Positions 8,569 through 17,912 are shown, numbered from the stretch's first letter. The stretch is 63,526 nt of DNA from Clostridium gallinarum (GCF_014836325.1 NZ_JACSQZ010000016.1:1-63526); one strand, 5' to 3'. Notes: generated from the letters alone by a model not told the origin. Numbers and translations are program-made.

Positions 8569-8892
8569 GATTTAAATGATGAAATTATTGAGTTTTTAAA
8601 ATATGTAGAGCATTCAGATGATAAAACAGCAAATGAATCTACAGGGACTTTAGTTAAAAATATTCATAAAAAAGTAATTGAAGTTAAGAATAATCCTAAG
8701 GTGGAGGTAGAATTTATGACACTTTTAGAACGTGATAGAGAAAAATTGGAAGAAGGAAGACAAGAGGGAAGAGAAGAAGGAATTGAACTTGCAAAAAAGG
8801 TATTTAAGCTTTTAGCTATGGGAGAATCAATAGAGAATATAGCTAAAATATGTGGAATATCTGAAGAGAATGTCAGAAAGATAATAGAATAG
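8569..8892 (+). pseudogene. C-terminal remnant of an Rpn-family PD-(D/E)XK nuclease/transposase-like gene
   Basis: An open frame of about 107 codons with no start at its left end, beginning just after an in-frame stop at 8566. It encodes DLNDEIIEFLKYVEHSD, then a charged linker, then EEGRQEGREEGIELAKKVF and a short helical tail. This is the typical C-terminal part of Rpn (recombination-promoting nuclease) proteins. The N-terminal nuclease domain is missing. A 63-codon product could start at a GTG (8701) after AAGGTGG, but it would lack any catalytic part. The fragment lies between the S1 terminator and hcp, as expected for a decayed insertion. Confidence 0.65.
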
Positions 8893-8902
8893 AAATTAAT
8901 TG

Positions 8903-8935
8903 AAGTACCTATAGAGTTAGGTACTTTTATTTTTT
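8903..8935 (+). terminator. Terminator after the Rpn remnant
   Basis: AAGTACCTA pairs with TAGGTACTT around a six-base loop, followed by a T-rich run. Confidence 0.75.
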
Positions 8936-9080
8936 AGAAAATATATTAATATACATTATGAGTATTGGCAGTATCAATATATAAGAATGTATAAAAAGTT
9001 TTCCAGAGTATTACTTATTTAGTTATATTTCAATATATTTAGGGAAATATAATATGGAATATTAAAACGGAGGTAATAAT

Positions 9081-10751
9081 ATGGAAAATAATATGGAGTT
9101 AGAATATCCAATGTTTTGCTATCAATGTGAACAAACTGTAGGGGGAAAGGGTTGTACTAAATTAGGGGTATGTGGTAAGACTCCTGAAATAGCAGCTCTT
9201 CAAGATTTACTTATTTATCAAGTAAAAGGGATAAGTTGTTATGCAAAAGAAATAATTGAAAAAGGTGAGAATTTAGATAAAGATATAGTAAGTTTTATAG
9301 AAAATTCGCTATTTACGACATTAACAAATGTAAATTTTGATGCAGATGTTCATGTAGAAATGCTTAAGAAATCTCAAAAAATAAAAGAAGCTTTAAGAAA
9401 AAGAGTGGGAAAAATTAAAAATGATACAGAGCATGCTACATATAATTTAAGTAGCACAAAGGCTGAAATGCTAGAGGATGCTAAAAAAGCAGGAATAATG
9501 TATGACAGAAATTTAGATCCAGATATTCGTTCTTTAAGACAAACAATAGTATATGGTCTTAAAGGAATAAGCGCATATGGTCATCAAGCAAGAGAGCTTG
9601 GATATTATGATGATCAAGTAGATAATTTTTATGCAAGGGCGTTAGAAGCTACATGTGATGATGCTTTAGATGTGGAAGAATTAATAAGATGGACTATGAG
9701 AACTGGTGAGATGAGTGTAGCAGTTATGAAAAAGCTTGATGAAGCTAATACTACAGTTTATCAAAATCCATCACCTCATAAAGTTAATGTTAATATTAAA
9801 AAAGGTCCATTTATTATAGTTTCAGGACATGACTTGAAAGATTTAGAAATTTTATTAGAACAAACAGAAGGAAAAGGAATAAATATTTATACCCATGGCG
9901 AAATGATACCAAGTCATGGATATCCAGGACTTAATAGATATTCTCATCTTGTAGGGAATTTTGGTTCAGCATGGCAAAATCAACAAAAAGAATTTGATAA
10001 TATACCAGGCTGTATTTTAATGACAACAAATTGTCTTATGAAACCAAGAGATACATATAAGGATAGAATATTTACAACTAGTGTTGTTGGTTGGGATGGA
10101 GTTAAACATATAGGTAAAGGGAAAGATGGCAAAAAAGATTTTAGTGAAATAATAAATAAAGCTTTAGAGCTTGGTGGATATGAAGAAGATCAAGAACCAC
10201 ATGAAATCTTAGTAGGATTTGGACATAAAGCCACTTTAAGTAATGCAGAAACAATAGTTAATGCAGTTAAGAATGGAGATATACGACATTTCTTCTTAAT
10301 TGGAGGTTGTGATGGAGCAAGACCAGGTAGAAATTATTATACTGATTTTGCAAAGAAAGTACCTAAAGATTGTATAATACTTACATTAGCATGTGGAAAA
10401 TATAGATTTAATAAACTGAATTTTGGAGAAGTTGCTGGACTTCCAAGATTACTAGATGTAGGTCAATGTAATGATGCTTATTCAGCAGTTAGAATTGCGA
10501 CAACACTTGCAGATGCTTTTGGTACAGATGTAAATGGATTACCATTATCATTAATTATATCTTGGTATGAACAAAAGGCTGTAGCAGATTTATTAGCATT
10601 ATTATCACTTGGAATAAAGGGAATATACTTAGGACCTTCATTACCAGCATTCTTAAGTCCTAATGTGCTTCAATATTTAGTTGATACTTTTGATTTAAAA
10701 CCAATAAGTACACCAGAAGATGATTTGAAATCTTGCTTACAACAAAGATAA
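9081..10751 (+). CDS. hcp: Hydroxylamine reductase / hybrid cluster protein
   Basis: A 556-residue hybrid cluster protein. Cysteines 13, 16, 25 and 31 in CYQCEQT and GKGCTKLGVC bind the N-terminal Fe-S cluster. Hybrid cluster ligands are visible in GGCDGARPGRNYYTDF and TLACGKYRFN. The spacing of the first four Cys fits the strict-anaerobe type. The enzyme reduces hydroxylamine or nitric oxide and protects against nitrosative stress. The start follows ACGGAGG. It is a single-gene unit with its own strong terminator. No clear Rex or NrdR-type site was found upstream by eye. Confidence 0.95.
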   Translation: MENNMELEYPMFCYQCEQTVGGKGCTKLGVCGKTPEIAALQDLLIYQVKGISCYAKEIIEKGENLDKDIVSFIENSLFTTLTNVNFDADVHVEMLKKSQKIKEALRKRVGKIKNDTEHATYNLSSTKAEMLEDAKKAGIMYDRNLDPDIRSLRQTIVYGLKGISAYGHQARELGYYDDQVDNFYARALEATCDDALDVEELIRWTMRTGEMSVAVMKKLDEANTTVYQNPSPHKVNVNIKKGPFIIVSGHDLKDLEILLEQTEGKGINIYTHGEMIPSHGYPGLNRYSHLVGNFGSAWQNQQKEFDNIPGCILMTTNCLMKPRDTYKDRIFTTSVVGWDGVKHIGKGKDGKKDFSEIINKALELGGYEEDQEPHEILVGFGHKATLSNAETIVNAVKNGDIRHFFLIGGCDGARPGRNYYTDFAKKVPKDCIILTLACGKYRFNKLNFGEVAGLPRLLDVGQCNDAYSAVRIATTLADAFGTDVNGLPLSLIISWYEQKAVADLLALLSLGIKGIYLGPSLPAFLSPNVLQYLVDTFDLKPISTPEDDLKSCLQQR

Positions 10752-10754
10752 TAA

Positions 10755-10803
10755 ATAGCCCTCTATTTACTTGTAAAAGTATATAGAGGGCTATTCTTTT
10801 TAT
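10755..10803 (+). terminator. Terminator of hcp
   Basis: A perfect ATAGCCCTCTAT / ATAGAGGGCTAT stem extends inward by TACTT/AAGTA and is followed by CTTTTT. Confidence 0.9.
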
Positions 10804-10838
10804 ATATAATTTAAATTTTGTTTTATATCATAGGGGTG

Positions 10839-10869
10839 AGTATGCATACTAATATTGTTGAATTAGTAT
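10839..10869 (+). promoter_or_regulatory. Overlapping palindromes upstream of the PH-like/SPFH pair
   Basis: AGTATGCATACT (10839-10850) is a perfect 12-bp palindrome. Its right half also forms ATACTAAT, which pairs with ATTAGTAT at 10862-10869. Such overlapping dyads 35-65 bases before a start codon suggest an operator. The regulator is unknown. Confidence 0.35.
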
Positions 10870-10903
10870 ATATTAAAATCAGTAATCATAAAGGAGGATT
10901 AAG

Positions 10904-11491
10904 ATGTCAAAGTATAATTTACAATCCAATGAATCTTTTATTTTAGAAAACGATCATGTTAGACATGGTAATAGTAATGGCGAGTTAATATTAACTAATT
11001 TAAATCTTGTTTATATTACAACAAAAGGCGTTTTTAGAACTAATTATATACATCAAATATATCCAATTAAGCAAATAAAAGTGTTTAATGAGAAAGCTCA
11101 AGTAGTTTTGGGTAAGGATGGTAATATTGATATTTACTTTGTAAATGGTATGGAATCATTTAAATTTTGGAATACAGATTCTCTATTTAGCATGAAAAAG
11201 GCAGAAAAAGAAGCAAGTAGATGGATAAATGCAATAAACAATTTAATTACTGGACAAGTTTCTGAAATTGACATGGCAGTTACTTCTAAGTCAGTAGATT
11301 CAGGAGTAATAGCAGGAGCTATAAAAGATACTTTTGAGGTATTTAAAGGAGCTTTAGGAGGTAAGACTCAAAATAATAATGAAATAGCAAAAAAAGTAGC
11401 AAAAAAATGTAGTTTTTGTGGTGCTCCAATTTCTGGAGTGGAAGGGCAAATTGTTAGATGTCAGTATTGTGATGGTGATCAACAACTATAA
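10904..11491 (+). CDS. PH-like domain protein with C-terminal zinc ribbon
   Basis: A 195-residue protein with no signal peptide. The first 110 residues form alternating beta strands ending in SRWINAINNLI, which looks like a bacterial PH or GRAM-like domain. After a Gly/Asn-rich linker the C-terminus has CSFCGAPISG and VRCQYCDG, a four-Cys zinc ribbon. It lies 20 bases upstream of an SPFH protein gene and shares its transcript. In Bacillus, small zinc-ribbon proteins occur beside a PspA/YdjI-type SPFH system, so a membrane-stress role is possible. The domain name is tentative; the zinc ribbon is clear. Confidence 0.6.
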   Translation: MSKYNLQSNESFILENDHVRHGNSNGELILTNLNLVYITTKGVFRTNYIHQIYPIKQIKVFNEKAQVVLGKDGNIDIYFVNGMESFKFWNTDSLFSMKKAEKEASRWINAINNLITGQVSEIDMAVTSKSVDSGVIAGAIKDTFEVFKGALGGKTQNNNEIAKKVAKKCSFCGAPISGVEGQIVRCQYCDGDQQL

Positions 11492-11511
11492 ATGAAAGGA
11501 GTTAAAATATA

Positions 11512-12636
11512 ATGGGAATAATTAGAGCATTTACAGGAGCGATTAGTGGAACTTTTGCAGATCAATGGAAGGATATAATTACTGCAGGGAACTTTGATGA
11601 GCATACTGTTGTTAATCAGGGAGTATATCAGCAGACTAATAAAGGGCGAGGTTCTAATTTCAATGGTTCTATAGGTGTAATTTCAAATGGTTCAAAAATA
11701 TTTGTTCCTGAAAATACAGCTGCATTTATTTTTAGTAGTTCTGGAATTGAAGAAATTATTACAACTCCAGGTGGATATGAATATCAGAATGGACAAAAGA
11801 GTATTTTTAATGGAGATGGAATAACTAGTGCTATTTTTAATCAAGTAAAAGATAGGATAGCATATGGAGGACAGACGTCTGATCAGAAACAAATTTCATT
11901 TGTTAATTTAAGAGAAATACGTGATATAAAATTTGGAACTCGCGGGCCATTAGTTTATAATGATATGTTTTATGGTACTGATTTAGAGATACTTTCTTTT
12001 GGAACATTTTCTATAAAAGTGATTGATGCTGAAAAATTTATTAAAAATTATGTTCCAGCTAATAATACTTATTATTCCTTTGATGATATAAAGGCAAGAT
12101 CTCAAATTATTTCTGAGTTTGTCCAATCATTTACTGTAGCATTAAATTCATTATCAACAACATATCGAATATCTCAATTACCTTCACAGTCTAATCAAAT
12201 TGCAGAAAAAATATCTTCTGATAACTCAAATGCAGGAACTTGGAAGGAACGATTTGGTTTTGAAATAGTAAAGGTTGGAATTGAAAATATTGAATTCTCA
12301 CAGGATTCTAGAGAGTTAGTTAAAGAATATTCTTCAAACAAAATGAATCTTAAAGCTTACGAAGATATTTCACAAAAAGCATCAAATATTTCAGCACAAC
12401 AAAAAATAGCACAAGGGATTCAGGATAATGGACTAGGGGATGGTGCTGGTATGATATTTGGTATGAATATCGCTCAAAATATGAATACTCAGACAGCAGC
12501 ACCAATAAGTAAAAAATCTGATATGTCCTTGGATGAACAAATAGAGGCGGTAAAAAAGTTGAAGGAATTAGTGGATATTGGTATTCTTTCACAAGAGGAA
12601 TTTGAAATTAAAAAGAAAGAAATTATGGGATTATAA
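11512..12636 (+). CDS. SPFH/Band 7-type protein (YdjI-like) with C-terminal SHOCT motif
   Basis: A 374-residue protein beginning MGIIRAFTGAISGTFADQWKD, a start typical of YdjI-like SPFH proteins. A Band 7 domain spans about residues 25-270. The end, SLDEQIEAVKKLKELVDIGILS plus EEFEIKKKEIMG, is a SHOCT module, a short oligomerisation tail. SPFH proteins assemble on membranes; YdjI-like ones are linked to membrane stress in Bacillus. There is no classic transmembrane span, so it would bind the membrane peripherally. The start follows AAAGGAG. It forms a two-gene operon with the zinc-ribbon protein upstream. Confidence 0.75.
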   Translation: MGIIRAFTGAISGTFADQWKDIITAGNFDEHTVVNQGVYQQTNKGRGSNFNGSIGVISNGSKIFVPENTAAFIFSSSGIEEIITTPGGYEYQNGQKSIFNGDGITSAIFNQVKDRIAYGGQTSDQKQISFVNLREIRDIKFGTRGPLVYNDMFYGTDLEILSFGTFSIKVIDAEKFIKNYVPANNTYYSFDDIKARSQIISEFVQSFTVALNSLSTTYRISQLPSQSNQIAEKISSDNSNAGTWKERFGFEIVKVGIENIEFSQDSRELVKEYSSNKMNLKAYEDISQKASNISAQQKIAQGIQDNGLGDGAGMIFGMNIAQNMNTQTAAPISKKSDMSLDEQIEAVKKLKELVDIGILSQEEFEIKKKEIMGL

Positions 12637-12659
12637 ATACAGTATAATAATACACAAAT

Positions 12660-12696
12660 ACTTAAATGGAGGTAAGAGATCATTTAAGTATTTTTT
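12660..12696 (+). terminator. Terminator after the SPFH gene
   Basis: ACTTAAAT pairs with ATTTAAGT around a 14-base loop, followed by ATTTTTT. The remaining 240 bases up to the XRE gene are AT-rich and hold one inverted repeat (12852-12881). Confidence 0.7.
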
Positions 12697-12851
12697 ATAA
12701 CTATAATTAAATTTTTATGAAAAATATAATATTTATATACTAAAATAGTTTAAATAGAAATAGGTGTAGGAACTTATTGTAAATAAATGTAATGTTTGAT
12801 ATGCTTTAAAATAGATATTGATAAATTAGAGTTTTATAAGTGTAAAATACT

Positions 12852-12881
12852 TTTGACATAAGTAAAATAGCAAATGTCAAA
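12852..12881 (+). promoter_or_regulatory. Inverted repeat upstream of the XRE regulator gene
   Basis: TTTGACAT and ATGTCAAA are perfect 8-bp arms spaced by 14 bases, 60-90 bases before the start codon. The left arm contains a TTGACA that could be a -35 element. It is a likely autoregulatory site for the XRE protein. Confidence 0.4.
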
Positions 12882-12940
12882 TGACTTTGATAGTGAAAAT
12901 TCATTTTAGATTATAGAATTATTATGCAGGAGGACATTTT

Positions 12941-13516
12941 ATGGAGATTGGAAAACAAATAAAAAAGTACAGAAAAGTGATGGAGCTTTCACAGGAGGAA
13001 TTAGCTGAAAAGATATTTGTATCTCGTCAAACTATTTCAAATTGGGAAAATAATAAAAATTATCCTGATGTGAAAAGCTTATTATTATTAAGTTCTTTTT
13101 TTAATGTCTCTCTTGACATATTAATTAAAGGAGATATTGATGAAATGAAAGAAAAGATTAAAACAGAGGATATTAATAAATTTAAACATGATAGTAATAT
13201 CTTTGCTGTACTTTTAGTATTAACTATTTTATTACCTATTCCACTTATGAAATTTATGGGACGTGCTGGTATTATAATTTTTGCTACGATTTGTATAGTA
13301 GAAATATATTATGCAATTAGAATTGAAAAATACAAAAAGAATTTTAATATCCAAACTTATAAGGAGATTATTAACTTTTTAGAGGGGAAGAGTATAAATG
13401 AAGTTGAAAAACATCAGGAGTATGGGAAAAGACCTTATCAGAAAATTTTATTAGCAATGGGATCGGGATTATTAGCAATAGTAGTTTCAGCTATTATGAT
13501 GTATTTATTGTTATAA
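12941..13516 (+). CDS. XRE-family transcriptional regulator with C-terminal membrane segments
   Basis: A 191-residue protein. Residues 5-62 are a helix-turn-helix of the XRE/Cro type (LSQEELAEKIFVSRQTISNW). Residues about 85-120 and 170-190 are strongly hydrophobic, giving two to three membrane spans at the C-terminal end. Many clostridial XRE regulators have this form and often control nearby membrane or stress functions. The start follows GCAGGAGG. The next gene is convergent, so the target is not obvious; self-regulation through the upstream inverted repeat is likely. Confidence 0.85.
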   Translation: MEIGKQIKKYRKVMELSQEELAEKIFVSRQTISNWENNKNYPDVKSLLLLSSFFNVSLDILIKGDIDEMKEKIKTEDINKFKHDSNIFAVLLVLTILLPIPLMKFMGRAGIIIFATICIVEIYYAIRIEKYKKNFNIQTYKEIINFLEGKSINEVEKHQEYGKRPYQKILLAMGSGLLAIVVSAIMMYLLL

Positions 13517-13541
13517 AAATGATATAAAAAAGTTATAAAGT

Positions 13542-13590
13542 AACCCTATAAAATAGATATTAGAAAAAATCTATTTTATAGGGTTTTTAT
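13542..13590. terminator. Bidirectional terminator between XRE and glycosidase genes
   Basis: AACCCTATAAAATAGAT pairs perfectly with ATCTATTTTATAGGGTT, then TTTTT on the + side. A nearly identical hairpin occurs at 16216, on the other side of the glycosidase/AraC pair. Confidence 0.85.
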
Positions 13591-13616
13591 ATAATATAAT
13601 ATAATTTTGTATTATA

Positions 13617-15170
13617 CTAGTATTTAAATAATTCTAGATATCTGCATTCTGTAATATCACCTAAATTAATCATCATTTTTTCATCGCCATTTAAAATTCT
13701 TATAGGAGTCCAAACACCATCTATAAACTCTCCTTCTTCTAACTTTATTATGTCTGTTTTTAAATTTTCACTTGCTTTGTTTATTATTTGAATTGAACAC
13801 ATCATTCCAATAATATAGAAACAATCATCACTAACTTCGATAATTATTCCAGAACCCAATGGTTTAAAAGGTTGACGAGGTGCATAAGTTACTTTTATAT
13901 CATATTTACTAAATTTTAAAAGTACGCCGTGATCATATTCAGATTTTTTAACAAAGGCTTTTAATTTACTAGTTCCTCTATATTTTAAATAGAGAGGTGT
14001 TATTTCTTTTATTACACTATAAACTTTTGATATATAAGGTTTACAACCTTCTATATCAAAGGCTGTTGGATCTATATTTAATGCCTGCATTACTGCTAGA
14101 GGAGGCTTGGATACTTTTGCTGGATCCATTGAATATTCTTCTACTGCAAATAATGAATAGCAAAGAGCGTTACATTGACCAATAGCATAAAGAGCATATG
14201 AAGCTGTAACAGCATCTTTTCTTACTTCTGGAACTATTAAAGGATTTCCTGGATAACTATATTCATCCATAACATAAGGAACGTAAGGAACATATATATC
14301 TGGAGCAAAGGCTATTATAGAAGGAGTACAAATTCTCCAGATTTTATGTGTTTCTAAAACAGGTCCTCCACTTGGATAAGAACCTGCAAACCAAGGGAAT
14401 TGTTTTAGCCATGCATTCACATAATATGGAATATCATATTCCTCTTTTCCATATGAAGAAATGTATTCAATAGCTGTAGCAAAAGCATAGGCCATAAAAC
14501 TCTCAGCAGCATCTTCACCAAATACTTCCTGCCAAGTACCGTCTAACGCAAAATTTTCTTTAATTTCTTTTGGAACGTTTTCATTAAAAGCTAAATTAGC
14601 TTGATCACAGTAATCTCTATCGGTATTAAGTAAACCTATTTCATTTTCTATTTGCATCATAATTACAGTGTTTTCTACGGAATCAATATCTCTTATATGA
14701 GCCATAAGATTTTTAAAAGCAAGAGCATCTTTTTTTATAGCTTCACTACAAAAAGGTGAAATAGTATTTAAAGATTCACCATTTTTCTTTTTAGCTCTGA
14801 AGTATTTTTTTGAGTCTCTTTTCATCCAACTAGGAATATACATAGACTCGGCATTTTTCCATAAACCAAACCATAAAAATATTAAATGAATATTATTTAA
14901 TCGTGCATTTTTAATAATATTATCAACTAATGAAAAGTCATATATACCTTCATTTTCTTCAATACATTCCCAATAAACTGGAATCAATACTGTGTTTAAA
15001 TTTAAGTCATTTAAATTAGGCCATAAATTTTCTTCCATATATCTAATATTGCTAGCATTAGAGTTATGTATTTCACCTCCAAGTGCAATAAAAGGTTTGT
15101 TATGAACAAATAATGTATCGATACCATCTATATTTTTAATTTCAGGTAAATTTAAATTTGATGTTTCCAT
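13617..15170 (-). CDS. GH35-like beta-glycosidase with DUF5597-type C-terminal domain
   Basis: A 517-residue clan GH-A glycosidase. The barrel starts at FIALGGEIHNS and includes NTVLIPVYWECIEENEG. The probable acid/base is Glu177 in QIENEIG; the probable nucleophile is Glu315 in VPEVRKD. The C-terminal part ends with LEEGEFIDGVWTPIRILNGDE, the pattern of the DUF5597 domain attached to GH35-like enzymes. There is no signal peptide, so it acts on imported oligosaccharides or glycosides. The start is preceded by GGGAGGATAATT on the minus strand. It is divergent from an AraC gene and borders the sialic acid locus, suggesting use of host glycans. The exact sugar, probably a beta-galactoside, is inferred. 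Confidence 0.75.
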   Translation of the reverse strand: METSNLNLPEIKNIDGIDTLFVHNKPFIALGGEIHNSNASNIRYMEENLWPNLNDLNLNTVLIPVYWECIEENEGIYDFSLVDNIIKNARLNNIHLIFLWFGLWKNAESMYIPSWMKRDSKKYFRAKKKNGESLNTISPFCSEAIKKDALAFKNLMAHIRDIDSVENTVIMMQIENEIGLLNTDRDYCDQANLAFNENVPKEIKENFALDGTWQEVFGEDAAESFMAYAFATAIEYISSYGKEEYDIPYYVNAWLKQFPWFAGSYPSGGPVLETHKIWRICTPSIIAFAPDIYVPYVPYVMDEYSYPGNPLIVPEVRKDAVTASYALYAIGQCNALCYSLFAVEEYSMDPAKVSKPPLAVMQALNIDPTAFDIEGCKPYISKVYSVIKEITPLYLKYRGTSKLKAFVKKSEYDHGVLLKFSKYDIKVTYAPRQPFKPLGSGIIIEVSDDCFYIIGMMCSIQIINKASENLKTDIIKLEEGEFIDGVWTPIRILNGDEKMMINLGDITECRYLELFKY

Positions 15171-15376
15171 TTAATTATCCTCCCATATTTTATATTAGTG
15201 TAAAGTTTTTTAAATTACTTTTCTTTATATACTAAGGTTTAGAGAATTTTTTTCATAAAAAACATATGTTAAATTTGAAATTCAATCCTCTTATCTATAT
15301 TTTAGAACAGCTTGAATTTTATGTAAATGATAATATAATAATATATATAACACTATATTAGGATGGAGTAAAAATA

Positions 15377-16201
15377 ATGAATTTTCAAACCAATATTAAT
15401 CAAAATAAAAGTGAAAGTGAAAATTTACCTCTTAAATTAATAGCATTTGGAATAGAGTATAATCAAGAACCGATAAATAGGCCTAAAGGAATACAATGTC
15501 ATCAATGGATTCAATGTGTTAAAGGAAGCGGAGAGTTTATAGTTTCTAATCAAAAATTTTTAATTACAGAGGGTTGCGGTATGTTTATAATGGCAAATAC
15601 TCCCCATTCTTATAAAGCTATTGATGAAGAGTGGAAAGTAAATTACGTATGTTTTGATGGTACTGCGTGTAATGAGATTTTAGATAGTCTTCAATTAAAG
15701 GAAACAAGTGTATTTAAGGTTGTTCAATATAGATTAATAGAAAAAAGTATATATAAGTTATATGATATATATAATACTGATAATACATATATTTATTCAC
15801 AATATTCTTGTGCATTGTATGAACTCTTAATTAATATTTCTAGAAATATTTGCCGTATATTTAGTAGTGAAAGTATTTCTAAAAACATAGGTATAGAGTT
15901 AGTTATACAATATTTAGAGGAAAATTATATGAAGCCAATAACTTTAGAAGAAATTTCACAAGAAACTAATTTTTCAAAAGAGTATTTATGTGCCTTATTT
16001 AAGAAGCATATGGAAAAAACAATTATCACATATCTTCAAATAATAAGAATTGCTAATGCAAGAATTTTTCTTTTAAGATATCCTCATAAAACTGTTTCAG
16101 AAATAGGTAATTTGTGTGGTTTTGATAATACAAGTTATTTTTGTAAAACATTTAAAAAGCTTGAGGGGGTTACACCACAAGTATTTAGAGAGAAAAAATA
16201 A
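15377..16201 (+). CDS. AraC-family transcriptional regulator
   Basis: A 274-residue regulator. The N-terminal half is a cupin-like sugar-sensing domain (CHQWIQCVKGSGEF, then MFIMANTPHSYKA). The C-terminal 100 residues carry two helix-turn-helix motifs (ITLEEISQETNFSKEYLCALFKK and TVSEIGNLCGFDNTSYFCKTFKK) typical of the family. It is divergent from the glycosidase gene and directly upstream of the sialic acid operon. It probably activates one or both in response to a sugar. This differs from the RpiR-type NanR known in other Firmicutes. The start follows AGGATGGAG. Confidence 0.85.
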   Translation: MNFQTNINQNKSESENLPLKLIAFGIEYNQEPINRPKGIQCHQWIQCVKGSGEFIVSNQKFLITEGCGMFIMANTPHSYKAIDEEWKVNYVCFDGTACNEILDSLQLKETSVFKVVQYRLIEKSIYKLYDIYNTDNTYIYSQYSCALYELLINISRNICRIFSSESISKNIGIELVIQYLEENYMKPITLEEISQETNFSKEYLCALFKKHMEKTIITYLQIIRIANARIFLLRYPHKTVSEIGNLCGFDNTSYFCKTFKKLEGVTPQVFREKK

Positions 16202-16215
16202 TAGCAGTTATTTAT

Positions 16216-16263
16216 AAACCCTATAAAATAGATATAATAAAATCTATTCTATAGGGTTTTTCT
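16216..16263 (+). terminator. Terminator of the AraC gene
   Basis: AAACCCTATAAAATAGAT pairs with ATCTATTCTATAGGGTTT, followed by TTC and a T-rich stretch. The stem nearly repeats that at 13542-13590. Confidence 0.85.
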
Positions 16264-16356
16264 ATTTGGAATTTTATCTAAGTCTTATAGATACTAATAA
16301 AATTAAATAGATAAAAAAATAAAAAATAAGAAAAAAATTTTTTTATAAAAAATCTA

Positions 16357-16405
16357 TTGAAAAAAATTTTCAAGTATGTTATATTTTACCTAGAAAATGT
16401 TTACA
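16357..16405 (+). promoter_or_regulatory. Promoter of the sialic acid operon with a cre-like site
   Basis: TTGAAA (16357-16362) and TATATT (16380-16385) are spaced by exactly 17. The predicted start of transcription falls on AGAAAATGTTTACA (16392-16405), which on the opposite strand reads TGTAAACATTTTCT. This fits a catabolite-responsive element except for CA in place of the central CG. A long leader of about 150 bases follows and has a small AT hairpin (16495-16519). The promoter is well formed; CcpA control is inferred. Confidence 0.55.
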
Positions 16406-16541
16406 AAGGGTTTGGGTGTAAATTTAACTTATAACTTAAGAAAAGATATTTTGAAATTATAATATGGTTTAAAGGGAATAAAATTAAATTAGGTACTTTA
16501 TTAAAAATTAAAATAAAGTTTATTATGGGAGGGTATATTAA

Positions 16542-17858
16542 ATGAAAAAGAAATTATTAGCAACTATACTTGCTGGAATGATGTCCATTTCCTTCGTGGC
16601 TTGTGGACAAAAAAGTAATACTGACTCAAATAGTAGCGACACTGGAAAAGACACTGCAAAAACACAAATAACATGGTGGGCATTTCCTACATTTACTCAA
16701 GAAAATGCAAGTGATGCAGTAGGAACATGGGAACAAAAAATAATTGCCGCATTTGAAGCAGAAAATCCAGATGTAACTGTAAAATTAGAAACATTAGATT
16801 TTACTTCAGGACCTGAAAAAATTACAACAGCAATTGAAGCAGGTACAATAGCGGACGTCTTATTTGATGCACCAGGACGTATAATTACGTATGGAAAAGC
16901 TGGTAAATTAGCAGATTTAAATGACATGTTTACAGATGAATTTGTAAAAGATGTAAACAATGATGCTTTACTACAAGCTTGTAAAGCAGGAGATACAGCT
17001 TATATGTATCCAATAAGTACAGGTCCTTTCTACATGGCATTTAATAAAGAAATGTTAACAGAAGCGGGAGTTCTTGATTTAGTTAAAACAGGATGGACAA
17101 CTGATGATTTTGTAAAGGTTTTAGACGCTTTAAAGGCTAAAGGCTATAATCCAGGATCATTATTTAGTAATGGACAAGGTGGAGACCAAGGTACACGTGC
17201 TTTCTTCACAAACTTATATAGCACTAGCATAACAAACGATACACTAACAGAATATACTACAAATGATGCTAACTCTGTTAAATCAATGGAATTAATTAAG
17301 AGTTTAATAGAAAAAGGTTCATTAATGAATGGATCTCAATATGATGGATCTGCTGATATTCAAAACTTTGCAAATGGACAAACTGCATTTACACTTTTAT
17401 GGTCATCAGCTCAACCAGGTACACAAGCTAAATTATTAGAAGCTAGTAAGGTTCAATATTTAGAAGTACCATTCCCTTCAGAAGATGGAAAACCAGAATT
17501 AGAATACTTAGTAAATGGATTTGCTGTATTTAATAATGGTGATGATGCTAAAATAGCTGCATCTAAAAAGTTCATCCAATTTATTTGTGATAACGAAGAA
17601 TGGGGTCCAAAGAATGTTGAAAGAACAGGAGCATTCCCAGTTCGTACATCATTCGGTGAAATATATAGTGATGCAAGAATGAAAGAAATTGGTTCTTGGA
17701 CACAATATTACTCAACTTACTACAATACAATTGATGGATTTGCTAAAATGAGAACTTTATGGTTCCCAATGCTTCAATCAGTATCAAATGGAGAAGCAGA
17801 TGTAAAAGCAGCTTTAGATGATTTTACTACTAAAGCAAATGAAACAATAAAAAAATAA
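16542..17858 (+). CDS. ABC transporter sugar-binding lipoprotein, probable sialic acid uptake
   Basis: A 438-residue cluster B solute-binding lipoprotein. The signal ends in FVAC with Cys21. The mature part has the MalE-like pattern [39 protein letters not shown] and a Trp/Tyr-rich end. It is the first gene of an operon with two permeases and nanE-nanA-kinase, so its ligand is most likely N-acetylneuraminate, as for SatABC-type systems. Codons are richer in C-ending forms than in neighbours, as expected for a highly expressed binding protein. A hairpin follows the stop codon. The start has GGGAGGG upstream. Confidence 0.85.
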   Translation: MKKKLLATILAGMMSISFVACGQKSNTDSNSSDTGKDTAKTQITWWAFPTFTQENASDAVGTWEQKIIAAFEAENPDVTVKLETLDFTSGPEKITTAIEAGTIADVLFDAPGRIITYGKAGKLADLNDMFTDEFVKDVNNDALLQACKAGDTAYMYPISTGPFYMAFNKEMLTEAGVLDLVKTGWTTDDFVKVLDALKAKGYNPGSLFSNGQGGDQGTRAFFTNLYSTSITNDTLTEYTTNDANSVKSMELIKSLIEKGSLMNGSQYDGSADIQNFANGQTAFTLLWSSAQPGTQAKLLEASKVQYLEVPFPSEDGKPELEYLVNGFAVFNNGDDAKIAASKKFIQFICDNEEWGPKNVERTGAFPVRTSFGEIYSDARMKEIGSWTQYYSTYYNTIDGFAKMRTLWFPMLQSVSNGEADVKAALDDFTTKANETIKK

Positions 17859-17874
17859 GTGTATTGAAATAATT

Positions 17875-17912
17875 TCTTCTTGTACATTAAATCAATGTGC
17901 AAGAAGATATTT
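17875..17912 (+). terminator. Intercistronic hairpin after the binding protein gene
   Basis: TCTTCTTGTACAT pairs with ATGTGCAAGAAGA (one G-U) and TATTTTT follows. It lies between the binding protein and the first permease. It probably acts as a partial terminator or 3' stabiliser that makes binding protein mRNA more abundant than permease mRNA. Confidence 0.65.

Noticed and set aside
9001..9080. Possible Rex or other redox operator upstream of hcp
   Set aside because: No TTGTTAA/TTAACAA-type dyad or other good palindrome is present.
16495..16519. AT-rich hairpin in the leader of the sialic acid operon as a riboswitch
   Set aside because: The stem is only ACTTTATT/AATAAAGT with no conserved loop or switching partner, so it is not enough for a riboswitch call.
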